DNA of 64,000 nt from Candidatus Baltobacteraceae bacterium (GTDB lineage Bacteria; Vulcanimicrobiota; Vulcanimicrobiia; Vulcanimicrobiales; Vulcanimicrobiaceae): contig DATJTX010000016.1 in NCBI GenBank assembly GCA_035502855.1, positions 186,001 through 250,000 of the forward strand, read 5' to 3'. The notes below the pieces were generated by a model. It saw only the letters and a list, made by a program, of their open reading frames with translations, had not been told where the DNA came from and ran no database searches. Both the position numbers and the translations under genes were made by a program. Shown here one piece after another: positions 27,626 to 36,512 of this stretch. How positions within the stretch are numbered: the first letter of the stretch is position 1; the number at the start of each line of letters is the position of its first letter.

Positions 27626-29053
27626 TCATGAAGACTCGGTGAGCGTGTCGGTAATTCGGGGGAACCGTGCCCGAAAGAGCGCACCTCCTTGCGGCGCACG
27701 TTCCGCTTGCACCTCGCCGCCGTGCACGTGTGCGATCGAACGGACGATTGCAAGCCCCAAACCCGTTCCCGGCACGTCGCGCGAACGTGCTTTATCGGCG
27801 CGGTAGAACCGGTCGAAGACGTGCCCCAACTCCTCGTCGGAAATCCCCGGCCCGGTATCGGCGACTTCGATCCACGCGGTGCCGTCGTCGGCGCCGATGC
27901 GTATGCTCACGCTGCCCTGCGCGGTGAATTTGAGCGCATTATCCAGCAAATTGCTCACCAACTGACGCAGCAAATGTGCGTCGCCTTCGACGAGCGGCGA
28001 GGGCGTGGGCGCGTCGAACTCGAGCTGCACCCCCTTCTCGGCCGCGCGTTGAGCAACGCCCCGAAGCGCTTCTTGCGCGACGAGCGAGAGCGAGACCGGT
28101 TCCTTGGGAATCGCGTCGCCGCGATCGGCTTTGGCCAGCATGAGCATGCCATTGACCATATCGGCCAAGGCCGCGCTCTCGCGTTGAATCGTCTCGAGGC
28201 TTTCGCGCCGGATCCGCTCGTCGCGATCACCCCAGCGCAGCAGCAACTGGGCGTTGGCGTTGATCGACGTGAGCGGCGTTTTGAGCTCGTGCGACGCGTC
28301 GGAGATGAACTGCCGTTCGCGCGCGAAGGCTTCTTGGAGACGCGCAAGGAGATCGTTGAAACTGCGGGTGAGTTCGCCGATCTCGTCCGGCCGGCTTGCA
28401 CCGGGCAGCCGGCGGTCGAGACGCTCGGATCCTATTTCGCGCATCGCACGTGAAAGCCGCGTGATCGGGCCGATCGCTTGCGAGGCCAAGAGAATCGAAA
28501 GTATGACGACCAGCGTAGCGGCCACGATCAATATCGTAAAAATCGTGCGGCTGGTCTGCGCGAAGGTTCGCTGCAGCTGGTCGAGCGATTCGGCCACGTG
28601 AACGATCACCGCAAATGAACCGCTGCGCAAGAACCGGTCTTCCACCAGCAACGTGCGCTCGCCGAGCTGCACCGTTCGAAACGCCCGCGGGTGCTTAGCG
28701 CTCAAGGTGAGGTTCGCCGGGATACTCGCCGCGCCCAGGTTCGGCGAGCGCGCGATCGGATATCCCCGTACCGTGTCGACTTGAATGAACGTCGTTGGCG
28801 ATTGCCACGCGGCCAGGTTATTGCTGTTGAAGATCTGCAAGAACGAATCGGTCGTGACGTTGCCGAGCGAAAACGGAGTGACCGGTTGCGTGGCGTTCAC
28901 GATCTCGTCCATGGTCGAATTGATCCGAGAACGGGCTTCGGCGTAGAGGATCGCTTGAAAACGCCAGACGATGACGCCGCTCGTGGCGCCCAGGGCGGCC
29001 AGCAACAACAACGCGTACGAGGCGGCAATGCGCCACCGCAGGGAGAGTCTCAA
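27626..29053 (-). CDS. Sensor histidine kinase
   Basis: A 475-residue membrane kinase. It has an N-terminal membrane helix (ASYALLLLAALGATSGVIVW), an extracytoplasmic sensor of about 140 residues, a second helix (TIFTILIVAATLVVILSILL), a HAMP linker, then the HisKA box FISDASHELKTPLTSINANA with the phosphorylated His. The ATPase domain shows the N box VSNLLDNALKF, VADTGPGISDEEL and GTGLGLAIVRSIAHVHGG. Its start overlaps the response-regulator stop by 4 nt, so it is translated from the same message. The signal is unknown. Confidence 0.95.
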   Translation of the reverse strand: MRLSLRWRIAASYALLLLAALGATSGVIVWRFQAILYAEARSRINSTMDEIVNATQPVTPFSLGNVTTDSFLQIFNSNNLAAWQSPTTFIQVDTVRGYPIARSPNLGAASIPANLTLSAKHPRAFRTVQLGERTLLVEDRFLRSGSFAVIVHVAESLDQLQRTFAQTSRTIFTILIVAATLVVILSILLASQAIGPITRLSRAMREIGSERLDRRLPGASRPDEIGELTRSFNDLLARLQEAFARERQFISDASHELKTPLTSINANAQLLLRWGDRDERIRRESLETIQRESAALADMVNGMLMLAKADRGDAIPKEPVSLSLVAQEALRGVAQRAAEKGVQLEFDAPTPSPLVEGDAHLLRQLVSNLLDNALKFTAQGSVSIRIGADDGTAWIEVADTGPGISDEELGHVFDRFYRADKARSRDVPGTGLGLAIVRSIAHVHGGEVQAERAPQGGALFRARFPRITDTLTESS

Positions 29054-29727
29054 TCCCTGATGGTATAACCGACGCCGCGCACCGTCGTGATCAATTTCTC
29101 GTCGAATCCCTCGTCGATCTTTCCGCGCAAATAACGGATGTAGACGTCGATGAGATTCGAGTCGCCCAGAAAATCGCTGCCCCAGACGCCGTTGAAGAGC
29201 TCGTCGCGCGTGTGCACCTTGTTGCGGTGCAGCAGAAGATATTCGAGCAGCGCGTATTCCTTTGCGGTCAACGTCACCGGCTTGCCGGCGCGCGAGACTT
29301 CATGCCGGTCGCGGTCCATCACTACGTCCTGATGACGGATCACGTTCCCTTGCGGATGCCGCTCGCGCAGACGCGCGCGCACGCGCGCCAGCAATTCTTC
29401 GGTAGCGAACGGTTTGGTGAGGTAGTCGTCCGCTCCCACGTCCAGCCCGCTTACCCGGTCGGGCACGCGATCCTTGGCGGTCAGCATGATGATCGGAACG
29501 CGGCTCTTGGCGCGAATACGGCGGCAGACTTCCAGGCCGTCCATCCGCGGCAGCATGAGGTCGAGTATCACCAGGTCCGGCTCCTTGAGCGCCTTCTCCA
29601 AACCCTCGAGTCCGTCGCGCGCGATCTCGACCTCGTATCCCTCGTGTTCCAGTTCGAGATTCAGCACGCGGCTGATTGCCGCATCGTCCTCGATCACCAA
29701 AACCTTGAATTTGCGCTCAGACTCCAT
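29050..29727 (-). CDS. OmpR-family response regulator
   Basis: A 225-residue response regulator. The receiver domain has acidic residues in VIEDDAAISR, the phospho-acceptor Asp in LVILDLMLPRMDGLEV and the Lys in DDYLTKPFATEELL. The winged-helix output domain ends DEKLITTVRGVGYTIRD. The ATG at 29727 gives MESERKFKVLVIEDD. It is the partner of the downstream kinase. Confidence 0.95.
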   Translation of the reverse strand: MESERKFKVLVIEDDAAISRVLNLELEHEGYEVEIARDGLEGLEKALKEPDLVILDLMLPRMDGLEVCRRIRAKSRVPIIMLTAKDRVPDRVSGLDVGADDYLTKPFATEELLARVRARLRERHPQGNVIRHQDVVMDRDRHEVSRAGKPVTLTAKEYALLEYLLLHRNKVHTRDELFNGVWGSDFLGDSNLIDVYIRYLRGKIDEGFDEKLITTVRGVGYTIRD

Positions 29728-29737
29728 CCGACCGGAG

Positions 29738-30109
29738 TTAGCGACGATCCGCCGCCTTGCCCTGCGTACGCGGTTGGAATCCGGTGAAAATCGAAAGCCA
29801 GACCGCGGTCGCACCGCCGGCTGCCACCCACGCGAGCAACGTCTGATCGGAGAGCGCGCGCTGCGTTCCGGCGCCCAGTGCCTGCAGTGAATACGCGAAG
29901 AGCGAACCGCCGCCCATGATTACGAGGGCGACGAGCCAGATGACGAGCGCGCACATCACGCCCAGAAAGATCAGTTCGCGCGGCGAGAAAAGCGGTGCGG
30001 GACGATACACGGTGGCCGTCAAGATCGCGGCGCGCAGATCGGCCGGCGGTTCCTCGAGCGGGAGGGCAAAGAGCGCCGCATCCAGCGCATCGTCGTTATC
30101 GAACGTCAT
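29738..30109 (-). CDS. Small membrane protein, candidate anti-sigma factor
   Basis: A 123-residue protein with a short cytoplasmic acidic N-terminus (MTFDNDDALDAALFALPLEEPPADLR) and two hydrophobic segments (ELIFLGVMCALVIWLVALVIM and TLLAWVAAGGATAVWLSIFTG). It lacks the HxxxCxxC zinc motif of ZAS anti-sigma factors. Because it overlaps the ECF sigma gene by 4 nt, it is probably that sigma factor's membrane anti-sigma partner, though this is inferred only from position. Confidence 0.7.
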   Translation of the reverse strand: MTFDNDDALDAALFALPLEEPPADLRAAILTATVYRPAPLFSPRELIFLGVMCALVIWLVALVIMGGGSLFAYSLQALGAGTQRALSDQTLLAWVAAGGATAVWLSIFTGFQPRTQGKAADRR

Positions 30110-30696
30110 TCGGTTACCTCCTCCGCGCGCAGGAGCTTGCGTAAATGCTCCTTTGCCCGGAATAAATGCGTCTTCACCGTTCCCATCGGCAGTTCCAATA
30201 CTTCGGCGATCTCGTCGTACTGTTTTCCCTGCAAATGGTAGAGCGTAATCACCGCGCGATACTTCTCCGGGAGCCGATCGATGGCATCGTGCAGGCGGCG
30301 CGCCTGATCGATGGCGATGGCTTGCGTCTCCGGCCCGGGACCGGGGTCGGCGCGTTCGGGCAATTCATCGTTACTATAACGCTTGCGGCGATTCAAGCGA
30401 TCGCAGCAGGCATGGTAGGTGATTGCGAAGATCCAGGTCGAGAACTTCGCGCCCGGTTTGAACGTTCGCAGCGAGCGGTAGGCTTTGAAGAACGCCTCCT
30501 GGGCGGCGTCGCGCGCTTCTTCGACGTCGTGCAGCGTGCGATACGCGAGATGATAGACGGCCCGATCGTAGCGCTCGACCAGCGTGGCGAACGCCTCGGA
30601 GTGACCTCCAAGCGTCATCGCTACCAGTTCACCGTCCTCGGGGCCGGAGCGTTCCGTCGTGTTTATACGGGGCGCCTCCGCGAGTGCTGCGACCAC
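30106..30696 (-). CDS. ECF RNA polymerase sigma factor
   Basis: A 196-residue ECF sigma factor. Region 2 is visible as FATLVERYDRAVYHLAYRTL, then DAAQEAFFKAYRSLRTFKPG and FSTWIFAITYHACCDRLNR, and region 4 as LPEKYRAVITLYHLQGKQYD followed by EIAEVLELPMGTVKTHLFRAKEHLRKLL. It controls transcription of an unknown regulon. An 11-base inverted repeat starts just upstream of the ATG and could be its own control site. Confidence 0.93.
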   Translation of the reverse strand: MVAALAEAPRINTTERSGPEDGELVAMTLGGHSEAFATLVERYDRAVYHLAYRTLHDVEEARDAAQEAFFKAYRSLRTFKPGAKFSTWIFAITYHACCDRLNRRKRYSNDELPERADPGPGPETQAIAIDQARRLHDAIDRLPEKYRAVITLYHLQGKQYDEIAEVLELPMGTVKTHLFRAKEHLRKLLRAEEVTE

Positions 30697-30703
30697 GTCT
30701 GGA

Positions 30704-30768
30704 ATACGTCCGGCGGGGGCGGCGTGTTTCGCGGGCGCCGCTGAAACATGCCGGTGAGCCGGACGTAT
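30704..30768. promoter_or_regulatory. Inverted repeat at sigma factor gene, possible ECF promoter
   Basis: ATACGTCCGGC (30704-30714) is repeated exactly in inverted form as GCCGGACGTAT (30758-30768) in the gap upstream of the ECF sigma gene. The right part also contains GAAAC, 16 bases, then CGTATC, spaced like a -35/-10 pair for an ECF sigma factor and pointing toward the gene at 30950. Both readings are possible; neither is proven. Confidence 0.4.
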
Positions 30769-30949
30769 CTGTGGCAGGACGAACTACGGAGGCCCAACCC
30801 CATCATGGTCCTGACGATGACGCTGAACAAAACGCTCCCCCACGGTACACGCCCGACGCTGCCGGACGCCTGCGCTCCAGACTCCGCTCAAGCCCTGCGC
30901 CCTACCTTCGAAGGCTGGGGCCCGCGCCTGTGACGAAGGGAGAATTCTA

Positions 30950-31552
30950 ATGGATCATGGCAACGACGATTTTGTCGCGGCGATCGCGATCATGGTGATC
31001 TTCGGAGCACCGGTCGCGGCCTGGATCGTGTCGCGCGTCTTCGCCCACAACGAGCGGATGGAGATGATCCGCCGCGGCATGGTGCCGCCCCCTTCGGGCA
31101 TCCCCCCGATGCCGGGAGCCGGCTACGGCCCGATGCCCCCGCCTCCCCCTCCCCCTGGCAAACGCGGCTACCCGCCTCCGGCCGGCTACTTCGAAGACTA
31201 CTATTACGCGCAACGTCAACTTCGCAAAGGCATCACGATCACGTGCATCGGGTTGGCACTGCTGATCGGTCTGGGTTCGATCGGTCCGCTCGCCGGCATT
31301 TCGTACGTGGGTCCCTGGTTGCTCGGCGGCCTGGTACCGATGTTCGTCGGCATCGCCCAAATCGTGAACGCGGTGCTCAACGGCGCGCGCCTTCCCGGTT
31401 TTGGGCCGGGAAGCGGGTTCCGGCACACGACCTTCGGGCCGCCGCCGCCACCGCCGGGATCGTCGCCCCAGCCTCCGGGCGGACCCTACGCCTGGCGGCC
31501 GGGACCGACGCCCGAAATCGAGCGCCCGGTTCAGCCTCCGGATCAGCGCTAA
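30950..31552 (+). CDS. Proline-rich membrane protein
   Basis: A 200-residue protein with an N-terminal membrane helix (FVAAIAIMVIFGAPVAAWIVSRVFA), then a Pro-Gly-rich stretch (PPPSGIPPMPGAG...PPPPPPPGKRG), two further membrane segments (ITITCIGLALLIGLGSIGP and YVGPWLLGGLVPMFVGIAQI) and a Pro-rich tail. NERMEMIRRGMVPPP after the first helix is typical of small DUF6249-like proteins. GGGAG precedes the ATG. It is transcribed away from the ECF sigma gene and may be part of its regulon. A strong terminator follows. Confidence 0.75.
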   Translation: MDHGNDDFVAAIAIMVIFGAPVAAWIVSRVFAHNERMEMIRRGMVPPPSGIPPMPGAGYGPMPPPPPPPGKRGYPPPAGYFEDYYYAQRQLRKGITITCIGLALLIGLGSIGPLAGISYVGPWLLGGLVPMFVGIAQIVNAVLNGARLPGFGPGSGFRHTTFGPPPPPPGSSPQPPGGPYAWRPGPTPEIERPVQPPDQR

Positions 31553-31555
31553 AAG

Positions 31556-31595
31556 AAATGACGACGCCGGTTCCGTGGAACCGGCGTCGTCATTT
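31556..31595. terminator. Strong intrinsic terminator hairpin
   Basis: A perfect 17-base-pair stem, AAATGACGACGCCGGTT (31556-31572) with AACCGGCGTCGTCATTT (31579-31595), around the loop CCGTGG. It starts a few bases after the stop of the plus-strand membrane-protein gene. With A-runs on one side and T on the other it could stop transcripts from both directions, including the small leftward gene at 31642. Confidence 0.85.
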
Positions 31596-31641
31596 GCTGC
31601 GAAGATGATTCACGTATAAAGCCGGATGCGTCGAGGAGGGG

Positions 31642-31782
31642 TCACTTGCAGGAGACCAGCGCGATTGCCCATCCTGCCGTCGTTCTCGTTCGCACGAGAT
31701 ACCCGTCCGCAGTACGATCGTAGACTTGGTAGCCGGCTCGAAGCGCGTCGGCTAGAGACTTGAAGACCATGAGACCTGCCAT
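31642..31782 (-). CDS. 46-residue small protein
   Basis: A short gene with a near-perfect ribosome site (GGAAAGGAGGGTCCGCAG before the ATG at 31782) encoding 46 residues: MAGLMVFKSLADALRAGYQV continuing YDRTADGYLVRTRTTAGWA and ending LVSCK. It has the look of a folded mini-protein (helix followed by beta-strands) and GC-rich codon choice. A bidirectional terminator sits beyond its end. Family unknown. Confidence 0.72.
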   Translation of the reverse strand: MAGLMVFKSLADALRAGYQVYDRTADGYLVRTRTTAGWAIALVSCK

Positions 31783-31900
31783 CTGCGGACCCTCCTTTCC
31801 GAGTTTTCACTCTCTACTATCTATAACGGCCGTTGTTGCTCCGCGGTTCAGTGCGGCGCACGGACTTTTTTTAAAATTTGGCGAAAATGCGTCCACGCAT

Positions 31901-32725
31901 ATGGCGACTGCCGCATCCTCCGCTGCTATCCATCACGCCTTCATCCTCGATCGACAAGAGCTTGCACCCGGCGTGGTGTTGCTTGGATTCAACGCACCGG
32001 AGCTGGTCAGAATGACTGTTCCCGGGCAGTTTGTCATGGTCGTTCCGCCGAGCGGCGAGAGCGCCGCGGTGGCGCTTGGCATCTACGAGGCGAGCGAAGG
32101 CCGTGCAAGCGTGCTATTTTTCGTCGTCGGTAAACGCACGGCCAAGCTTGCGGCACTGCGTGAAGGCGACGTAATCTCGCTCGCTGGGCCGCTTGGCAAC
32201 GGCTTTACACTTGGCGCCGCGCGTGACGTGGCGATCGTCGCCGGCGGCGTGGGAATCGCATCGGTACTGCTTGCGGCGCAGGCACTCGTGCGCGCCGGTG
32301 CGCGGGTGCGTCTCTACTATGGCGCGCGTTCTTCGGTTTCGTTGGTCGAGCGCGAGCGTTTCGCGCGCCATGGGTGCGAGGTTCACGTCGCGACCGACGA
32401 CGGCAGCGTGGGTCATTCGGGCTACGTCACCGAGCTGTTCGGCCGAACCGACGAACCCCCCGATCTGATTTTGGCGTGCGGGCCGACGCCGATGCTGCGC
32501 GCGGTTGCACGCATCGCGGAGGAAATGAACGTTCCGGCGCAACTCTCGCTCGAGGAAACGTTTGCCTGCGGCGTCGGCGGTTGCTGGGGTTGCGTCGTTC
32601 CGTTGGCCGGCACCTCGGCGCAGGCGCCGAGTTTCCCGCCGCCGGAACGCGACGGAAGCGACGTCGTGTATGCACGCGTGTGTAAAGAAGGCCCCGTGTT
32701 TTGGGCGCACGAGTTGCGATGGTGA
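31901..32725 (+). CDS. pyrK: Dihydroorotate dehydrogenase electron-transfer subunit
   Basis: A 274-residue iron-sulfur flavoprotein of the ferredoxin-reductase fold that passes electrons from dihydroorotate dehydrogenase B to NAD. Seen are the FAD-binding region (VPGQFVMVVPP), the NAD-binding GGVGIASVLLAAQALV and ACGPTPML, and the 2Fe-2S cysteines in ETFACGVGGCWGCVVPL with a further Cys in VYARVCKEGPVF. Family members start near FILDRQEL, so the ATG at 31901 is chosen. It opens the pyrK-pyrD-pyrF-pyrE operon. Confidence 0.93.
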   Translation: MATAASSAAIHHAFILDRQELAPGVVLLGFNAPELVRMTVPGQFVMVVPPSGESAAVALGIYEASEGRASVLFFVVGKRTAKLAALREGDVISLAGPLGNGFTLGAARDVAIVAGGVGIASVLLAAQALVRAGARVRLYYGARSSVSLVERERFARHGCEVHVATDDGSVGHSGYVTELFGRTDEPPDLILACGPTPMLRAVARIAEEMNVPAQLSLEETFACGVGGCWGCVVPLAGTSAQAPSFPPPERDGSDVVYARVCKEGPVFWAHELRW

Positions 32726-33684
32726 ACGCCCGCGGCGTCGATCTCTCGGTGACGATCGGCGCGTTGAAATTGGACTACCCGACGCTGATGGGCAGCGGCT
32801 GTTACGGAAGCGGCGAGGAGTTCGCACCGTTCGTGGATCTCGCGCGTATCGGCGGCGTCGTGCTCAAGAGCGTCACGCGTTTGCCGCGTCTGGGGAATCC
32901 GACGCCGCGTCTGGTACACACACCCGCCGGCATGCTCAACGCGATCGGATTGCAGAATCCCGGGATCGAGTGGTATCTCGATCACGAGGTCGAGAAGTTC
33001 GCGAACCGCCCGTGCGCGATCATCGGCAGCGTGGCCGGATTCTCGGTCGATGACTATGCCTACGTCGGCGAACGGCTCGCCGCGCGTGCCGAAATCGACG
33101 CGCTCGAAGTGAACATTTCATGCCCGAACGTCGCGAGCGAAGGCGAAACGTTTGCGTGCGATCCGCACCTTACCGCCGAGGTCGTGCGCGCGGTGCGCGG
33201 CGTAACCGACAAAACGCTGATCGTCAAGCTTTCTCCGAACGTCACCGACATCGCTTCGATCGCGCGCGAGGCCGAGGCCGCCGGTGCGGACGCGCTGGCC
33301 GTCATCAACACCGTACGCGGCATGGCCATCGACGTTGAGCGTTGGCAGCCGCGGCTGGGCAATGTCACCGGCGGCCTTTCGGGAGCGGCGATTCGTCCGA
33401 TCGCGGTACTCGCGGTGTACGAAGTAGCGCGCGCGGTGAAGATTCCGATCGTCGGGCAGGGCGGTATCGAAACCGCGAGCGACGCGCTCGAGTTTCTGCT
33501 CGCCGGCGCGAGCGCAATCTCGATCGGTACCGCGAATTTCACCGATCCGCAAATACCGGTCGGGATCGCTGCCGAGCTCATGCTATACTTGCAGCAGCGT
33601 AACCTGCGCTCGCTCGCGCAAATCGTAGGAAAAGCGAACGTGGGATTCGCGAACGCGTATCAGTACGAAGGAGACGAGGGGTGA
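32719..33684 (+). CDS. pyrD: Dihydroorotate dehydrogenase B, catalytic subunit
   Basis: Oxidises dihydroorotate to orotate with FMN. It has 321 residues. Family motifs: GSGCYGSGEEFAPF, NAIGLQNPGIEWYL, the catalytic-base region LEVNISCPNVASEGETF (Cys in the NISCPN loop typical of class 1B) and IPIVGQGGIETASDALEFLLAGA. The ATG at 32719 overlaps pyrK; a GTG at 32722 is also possible. Paired with PyrK, it makes the NAD-linked type B enzyme. Confidence 0.95.
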   Translation: MVNARGVDLSVTIGALKLDYPTLMGSGCYGSGEEFAPFVDLARIGGVVLKSVTRLPRLGNPTPRLVHTPAGMLNAIGLQNPGIEWYLDHEVEKFANRPCAIIGSVAGFSVDDYAYVGERLAARAEIDALEVNISCPNVASEGETFACDPHLTAEVVRAVRGVTDKTLIVKLSPNVTDIASIAREAEAAGADALAVINTVRGMAIDVERWQPRLGNVTGGLSGAAIRPIAVLAVYEVARAVKIPIVGQGGIETASDALEFLLAGASAISIGTANFTDPQIPVGIAAELMLYLQQRNLRSLAQIVGKANVGFANAYQYEGDEG

Positions 33685-33694
33685 GGCTGAAACC

Positions 33695-34405
33695 GTGGCG
33701 CAACTGATCGTCGCGCTCGACGTTCCCTCCGCCGACGAAGCGGAGCAGCTGATCGATCGGCTCTACGAGCTCGACGTGATCTTCAAAGTAGGGATGGAGT
33801 CACTCTACGGTTACCCGGAGCGCATCTTCTCGTACTGCGAAGCTCGCGACGTTCGGTTTTTCATCGACGCGAAATTGCACGACATCCCGCGAACGGTGGG
33901 TGCCGCGATGAAGCAACTGGTACGTCCCGGTGCCCGGATCGTCAACGTGCACGCGCTGGGAGGGGTGGAGATGATGCGCGCGGCGGTCGAAGCGGCGGCC
34001 GAGCGCGCGGACGAACTCGGCATCGCGGCGCCGCAGGTCTTCGCGGTCACGATTCTCACCAGCCACGCACCCGAAGATTTGGCCGAGCTGGGGCTGCACG
34101 GCGGACCGGGTGAGAACGCCACGCGGCTTGCGGCGCTGGCACGCGATGCCGGCTGCGCCGGGGTCGTGTGCAGCGCGTACGAGGTCGCCGATCTGAAAGG
34201 GTTCTTCGGTCAAGATTTCCTCACGCTGACGCCCGGAATTCGTCCGGTGGGCGAGGTGCACGGCGACCAAAAGCGCGTGATGACGGCGGCGCAGGCCGTC
34301 GCCGCCGGCGCCGACTATCTGGTGGTGGGGCGTCCGATCGTTCAGGCCCCCGATCCGCTCGCGGCGGCTCGTGCGATCCTGGCAGATATTCACGCCCTTG
34401 CTTGA
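33695..34405 (+). CDS. pyrF: Orotidine 5'-phosphate decarboxylase
   Basis: Decarboxylates OMP to UMP. It has 236 residues from a GTG start. The fold's signature is visible: LIVALDVPSADEA, then the catalytic tetrad region FFIDAKLHDIPRTVGAAMKQ with K-x-x-D, and TLTPGIRPVGEVHGDQKRVM with YLVVGRPIVQAPDP binding phosphate. It is fourth-to-last step partner of PyrE, which follows with an 8-nt overlap. Confidence 0.95.
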   Translation: MAQLIVALDVPSADEAEQLIDRLYELDVIFKVGMESLYGYPERIFSYCEARDVRFFIDAKLHDIPRTVGAAMKQLVRPGARIVNVHALGGVEMMRAAVEAAAERADELGIAAPQVFAVTILTSHAPEDLAELGLHGGPGENATRLAALARDAGCAGVVCSAYEVADLKGFFGQDFLTLTPGIRPVGEVHGDQKRVMTAAQAVAAGADYLVVGRPIVQAPDPLAAARAILADIHALA

Positions 34406-34964
34406 GGTCGATCTCGAGCGCGCCTTGCGCGAGCGCGGTGCACTGATGCGCGGACATTTTCGCTTGAGCTCGGGGCGCCACAGCGACGTCTTTATCCAAA
34501 AGTTTCGGATTCTCGAAAACCCGCCGCTGGTCGAGGCGGTCGCCAAAGAGATTGCAGCCGCATTTCGCGCGACCAAACCGACGGTGGTGGTGAGTGCCGC
34601 GGTCGGCGGCATCGTGCTCGGCTACGAAACCGCGCGTCAGCTCGGCACGGACGCGATCTTCGTCGAGAAAGAGGACGGCGCGGCAACGCTGCGGCGCAGC
34701 TTCTCGCTCAAGCCCGAGGATCGCGCCTTGGTCGTCGAGGACGTGGTGACCACGGGGCTCTCGGTGCGCGAGGTGATCGACGTGGTGCGTCGCTCGGGAG
34801 CGAGCGTTGCGGGCGTCGGCGTGATCGTGCAGCGGGGCGCGGCCGACTTCGGCGTGCCGACCCGCGCGCTCTTGAACATGCCGCTGGAATCGCACGATCC
34901 CGCCGATTGTCCGCAGTGCAAGAACGGTCAACCGATCGACGATCCCGGTTCGCGCCGAACTTGA
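34398..34964 (+). CDS. pyrE: Orotate phosphoribosyltransferase
   Basis: Joins orotate and PRPP to make OMP. It has 188 residues from the TTG at 34398, overlapping pyrF by 8 nt. The PRPP-binding loop is ALVVEDVVTTGLSVREVIDV, and the substrate segment is HFRLSSGRHSDVFIQKFRIL. The end has CPQC, a short Cys pair seen in some bacterial PyrE. The start is non-ATG but fits the operon's overlapping style. Confidence 0.93.
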   Translation: MLEVDLERALRERGALMRGHFRLSSGRHSDVFIQKFRILENPPLVEAVAKEIAAAFRATKPTVVVSAAVGGIVLGYETARQLGTDAIFVEKEDGAATLRRSFSLKPEDRALVVEDVVTTGLSVREVIDVVRRSGASVAGVGVIVQRGAADFGVPTRALLNMPLESHDPADCPQCKNGQPIDDPGSRRT

Positions 34965-35422
34965 AGCTCGCAATCCGTAGCGCAACCGCGGCCGACCGCG
35001 CGTTCATCGAATCGCTGGGAAAGCGCACCGCGATGGACAGTGTCTCGCCGCTGCGGCACCCCGATCCGGCCGCGGTGCTGACGAACTTCGAACGGCTCCT
35101 GGCGATCCTCGACCAACGCGATTACACGGGCCTGATCGCCGAAGACGACGGCCTTCCGGTCGGATTCATGCTCGTTCTGGACTCGCTGCCCGACGAGGTA
35201 ACCGGCGAAGACCAGGCCTTCATCGTGTACATGGCCGTGGAACGCGACCGGCGCGGCATGGGAGTCGGGTCAGCCCTGCTTGCGAACGCGGAGCATGAGG
35301 CCCGAAGGCGCGGCGCGCCGTATATGGCGTTGATGGTGACCGAGGAGAACGCGGCGGCTCGAGCGCTCTACGAACGCGCCGGGTATCGCACCGAGCGGCG
35401 GCTGCTGTGCAAAACGCTGTAA
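34961..35422 (+). CDS. GNAT-family N-acetyltransferase
   Basis: A 153-residue acetyltransferase with the acetyl-CoA motif VYMAVERDRRGMGVGSALLANAEHEAR and the C-terminal ENAAARALYERAGYRTE segment. The TTG at 34961 overlaps pyrE by 4 nt, so it is at least co-translated with the pyrimidine operon; its target is unknown. It may modify a protein or small molecule unrelated to pyrimidines. Confidence 0.88.
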   Translation: MKLAIRSATAADRAFIESLGKRTAMDSVSPLRHPDPAAVLTNFERLLAILDQRDYTGLIAEDDGLPVGFMLVLDSLPDEVTGEDQAFIVYMAVERDRRGMGVGSALLANAEHEARRRGAPYMALMVTEENAAARALYERAGYRTERRLLCKTL

Positions 35423-36483
35423 CACCGGCCGGCTGGCGGCGTTTCTTTACCATCCTGATCGCGATCGCGGTCGCGATCGTGCTCTACCTTTTTGCCGAGC
35501 ACATTCCGCGCACGATCTCGATTTTTCTGATCGCGGCGTTTATCGCCTTCGGCTTACAACCCGTCTGCCGCCGCCTGACCGTGCGCGGCATTCCAAAAGC
35601 GCTCGCGATCACGATCGTCTTCGTCGTGCTCTTGGTCGTGATCGTCGTCGGCCTGCTCGTGATCGTTCCGCTGACGATCGCGCAATTGCAAGCCCTGATC
35701 ACCAACGCACCGTCATACGTCGTCTCTGTACAGAACTGGTCGCATGCCGCCGAACTCTGGCTGCAAAACCGCGTGCCCGGGCTGCACGTTCCGCCCGGCG
35801 CATTCGACATCGGCCAACTCGGCAGTGAACGGCTCACCGCGCTCGCGACAGGGACGCTGACCTCGCTCGGTGCGATCGTCATTGGCACGGCGACCGCGTT
35901 CTTCGTGGCCTTCTCGTCGATCGTGCTGTCGTTTTTCTTCTTACTCAACGACGAACAGATCGTCGAAGCGTTCGCGTCGCTCTTTCCGGCCAAGCGGCGC
36001 GCGACCGCGCGCAAACTGGCGACCGAGGTCACGGACACCTTCGGCAGTTTCATCTCGGGCCAGGTGCTGGTGAGCGCAATCACGGGCGTCGTCGTCGCCG
36101 TGCTCTCGGCGCTGCTCGGGTTCAAGTTTTCCCTGATCCTCGGCATCATCACCGCGATTGCGTACGCGATCCCGGTGATCGGTATGTTGATCGCGCAGGC
36201 CATCGCCGTCGTGCTGTGTGCTCCGCAAGGCGGCTGGATGATTCTCTGGGTGCAGGTCATTATGTTCGTGATGGCGCGCATCAGCGACAATATCTTGGTC
36301 CCGAAGATCATGGGACAGTCGGTCGGGGTCTCGCCGATCGGCGTGATGTTCGCGGTGTTCGCCGGCGGCGAACTCTTCGGTATACCGGGCTTGCTGCTCG
36401 GCATTCCGGCCGCTGCGCTCATTAAGATTTTATGGCGATACTTTGTCGCTCCGTGGCTGAACGCGCGCCTTAATCAGGCGTAG
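35407..36483 (+). CDS. AI-2E family transporter
   Basis: A 358-residue integral membrane protein of the AI-2E/PerM family with about seven to eight hydrophobic helices. The early PRTISIFLIAAFIAFGLQPV segment and the late YFVAPW end are typical, and GVSPIGVMFAVFAGGELFGIPGLLLGIP is the family's conserved C-terminal motif. Members export various small molecules or ions; the cargo is not evident here. The GTG start overlaps the GNAT gene by 16 nt. Confidence 0.92.
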   Translation: MQNAVTPAGWRRFFTILIAIAVAIVLYLFAEHIPRTISIFLIAAFIAFGLQPVCRRLTVRGIPKALAITIVFVVLLVVIVVGLLVIVPLTIAQLQALITNAPSYVVSVQNWSHAAELWLQNRVPGLHVPPGAFDIGQLGSERLTALATGTLTSLGAIVIGTATAFFVAFSSIVLSFFFLLNDEQIVEAFASLFPAKRRATARKLATEVTDTFGSFISGQVLVSAITGVVVAVLSALLGFKFSLILGIITAIAYAIPVIGMLIAQAIAVVLCAPQGGWMILWVQVIMFVMARISDNILVPKIMGQSVGVSPIGVMFAVFAGGELFGIPGLLLGIPAAALIKILWRYFVAPWLNARLNQA

Positions 36484-36512
36484 AGATCGTGGCCGGCGGG
36501 TAGAAGAGCCGC

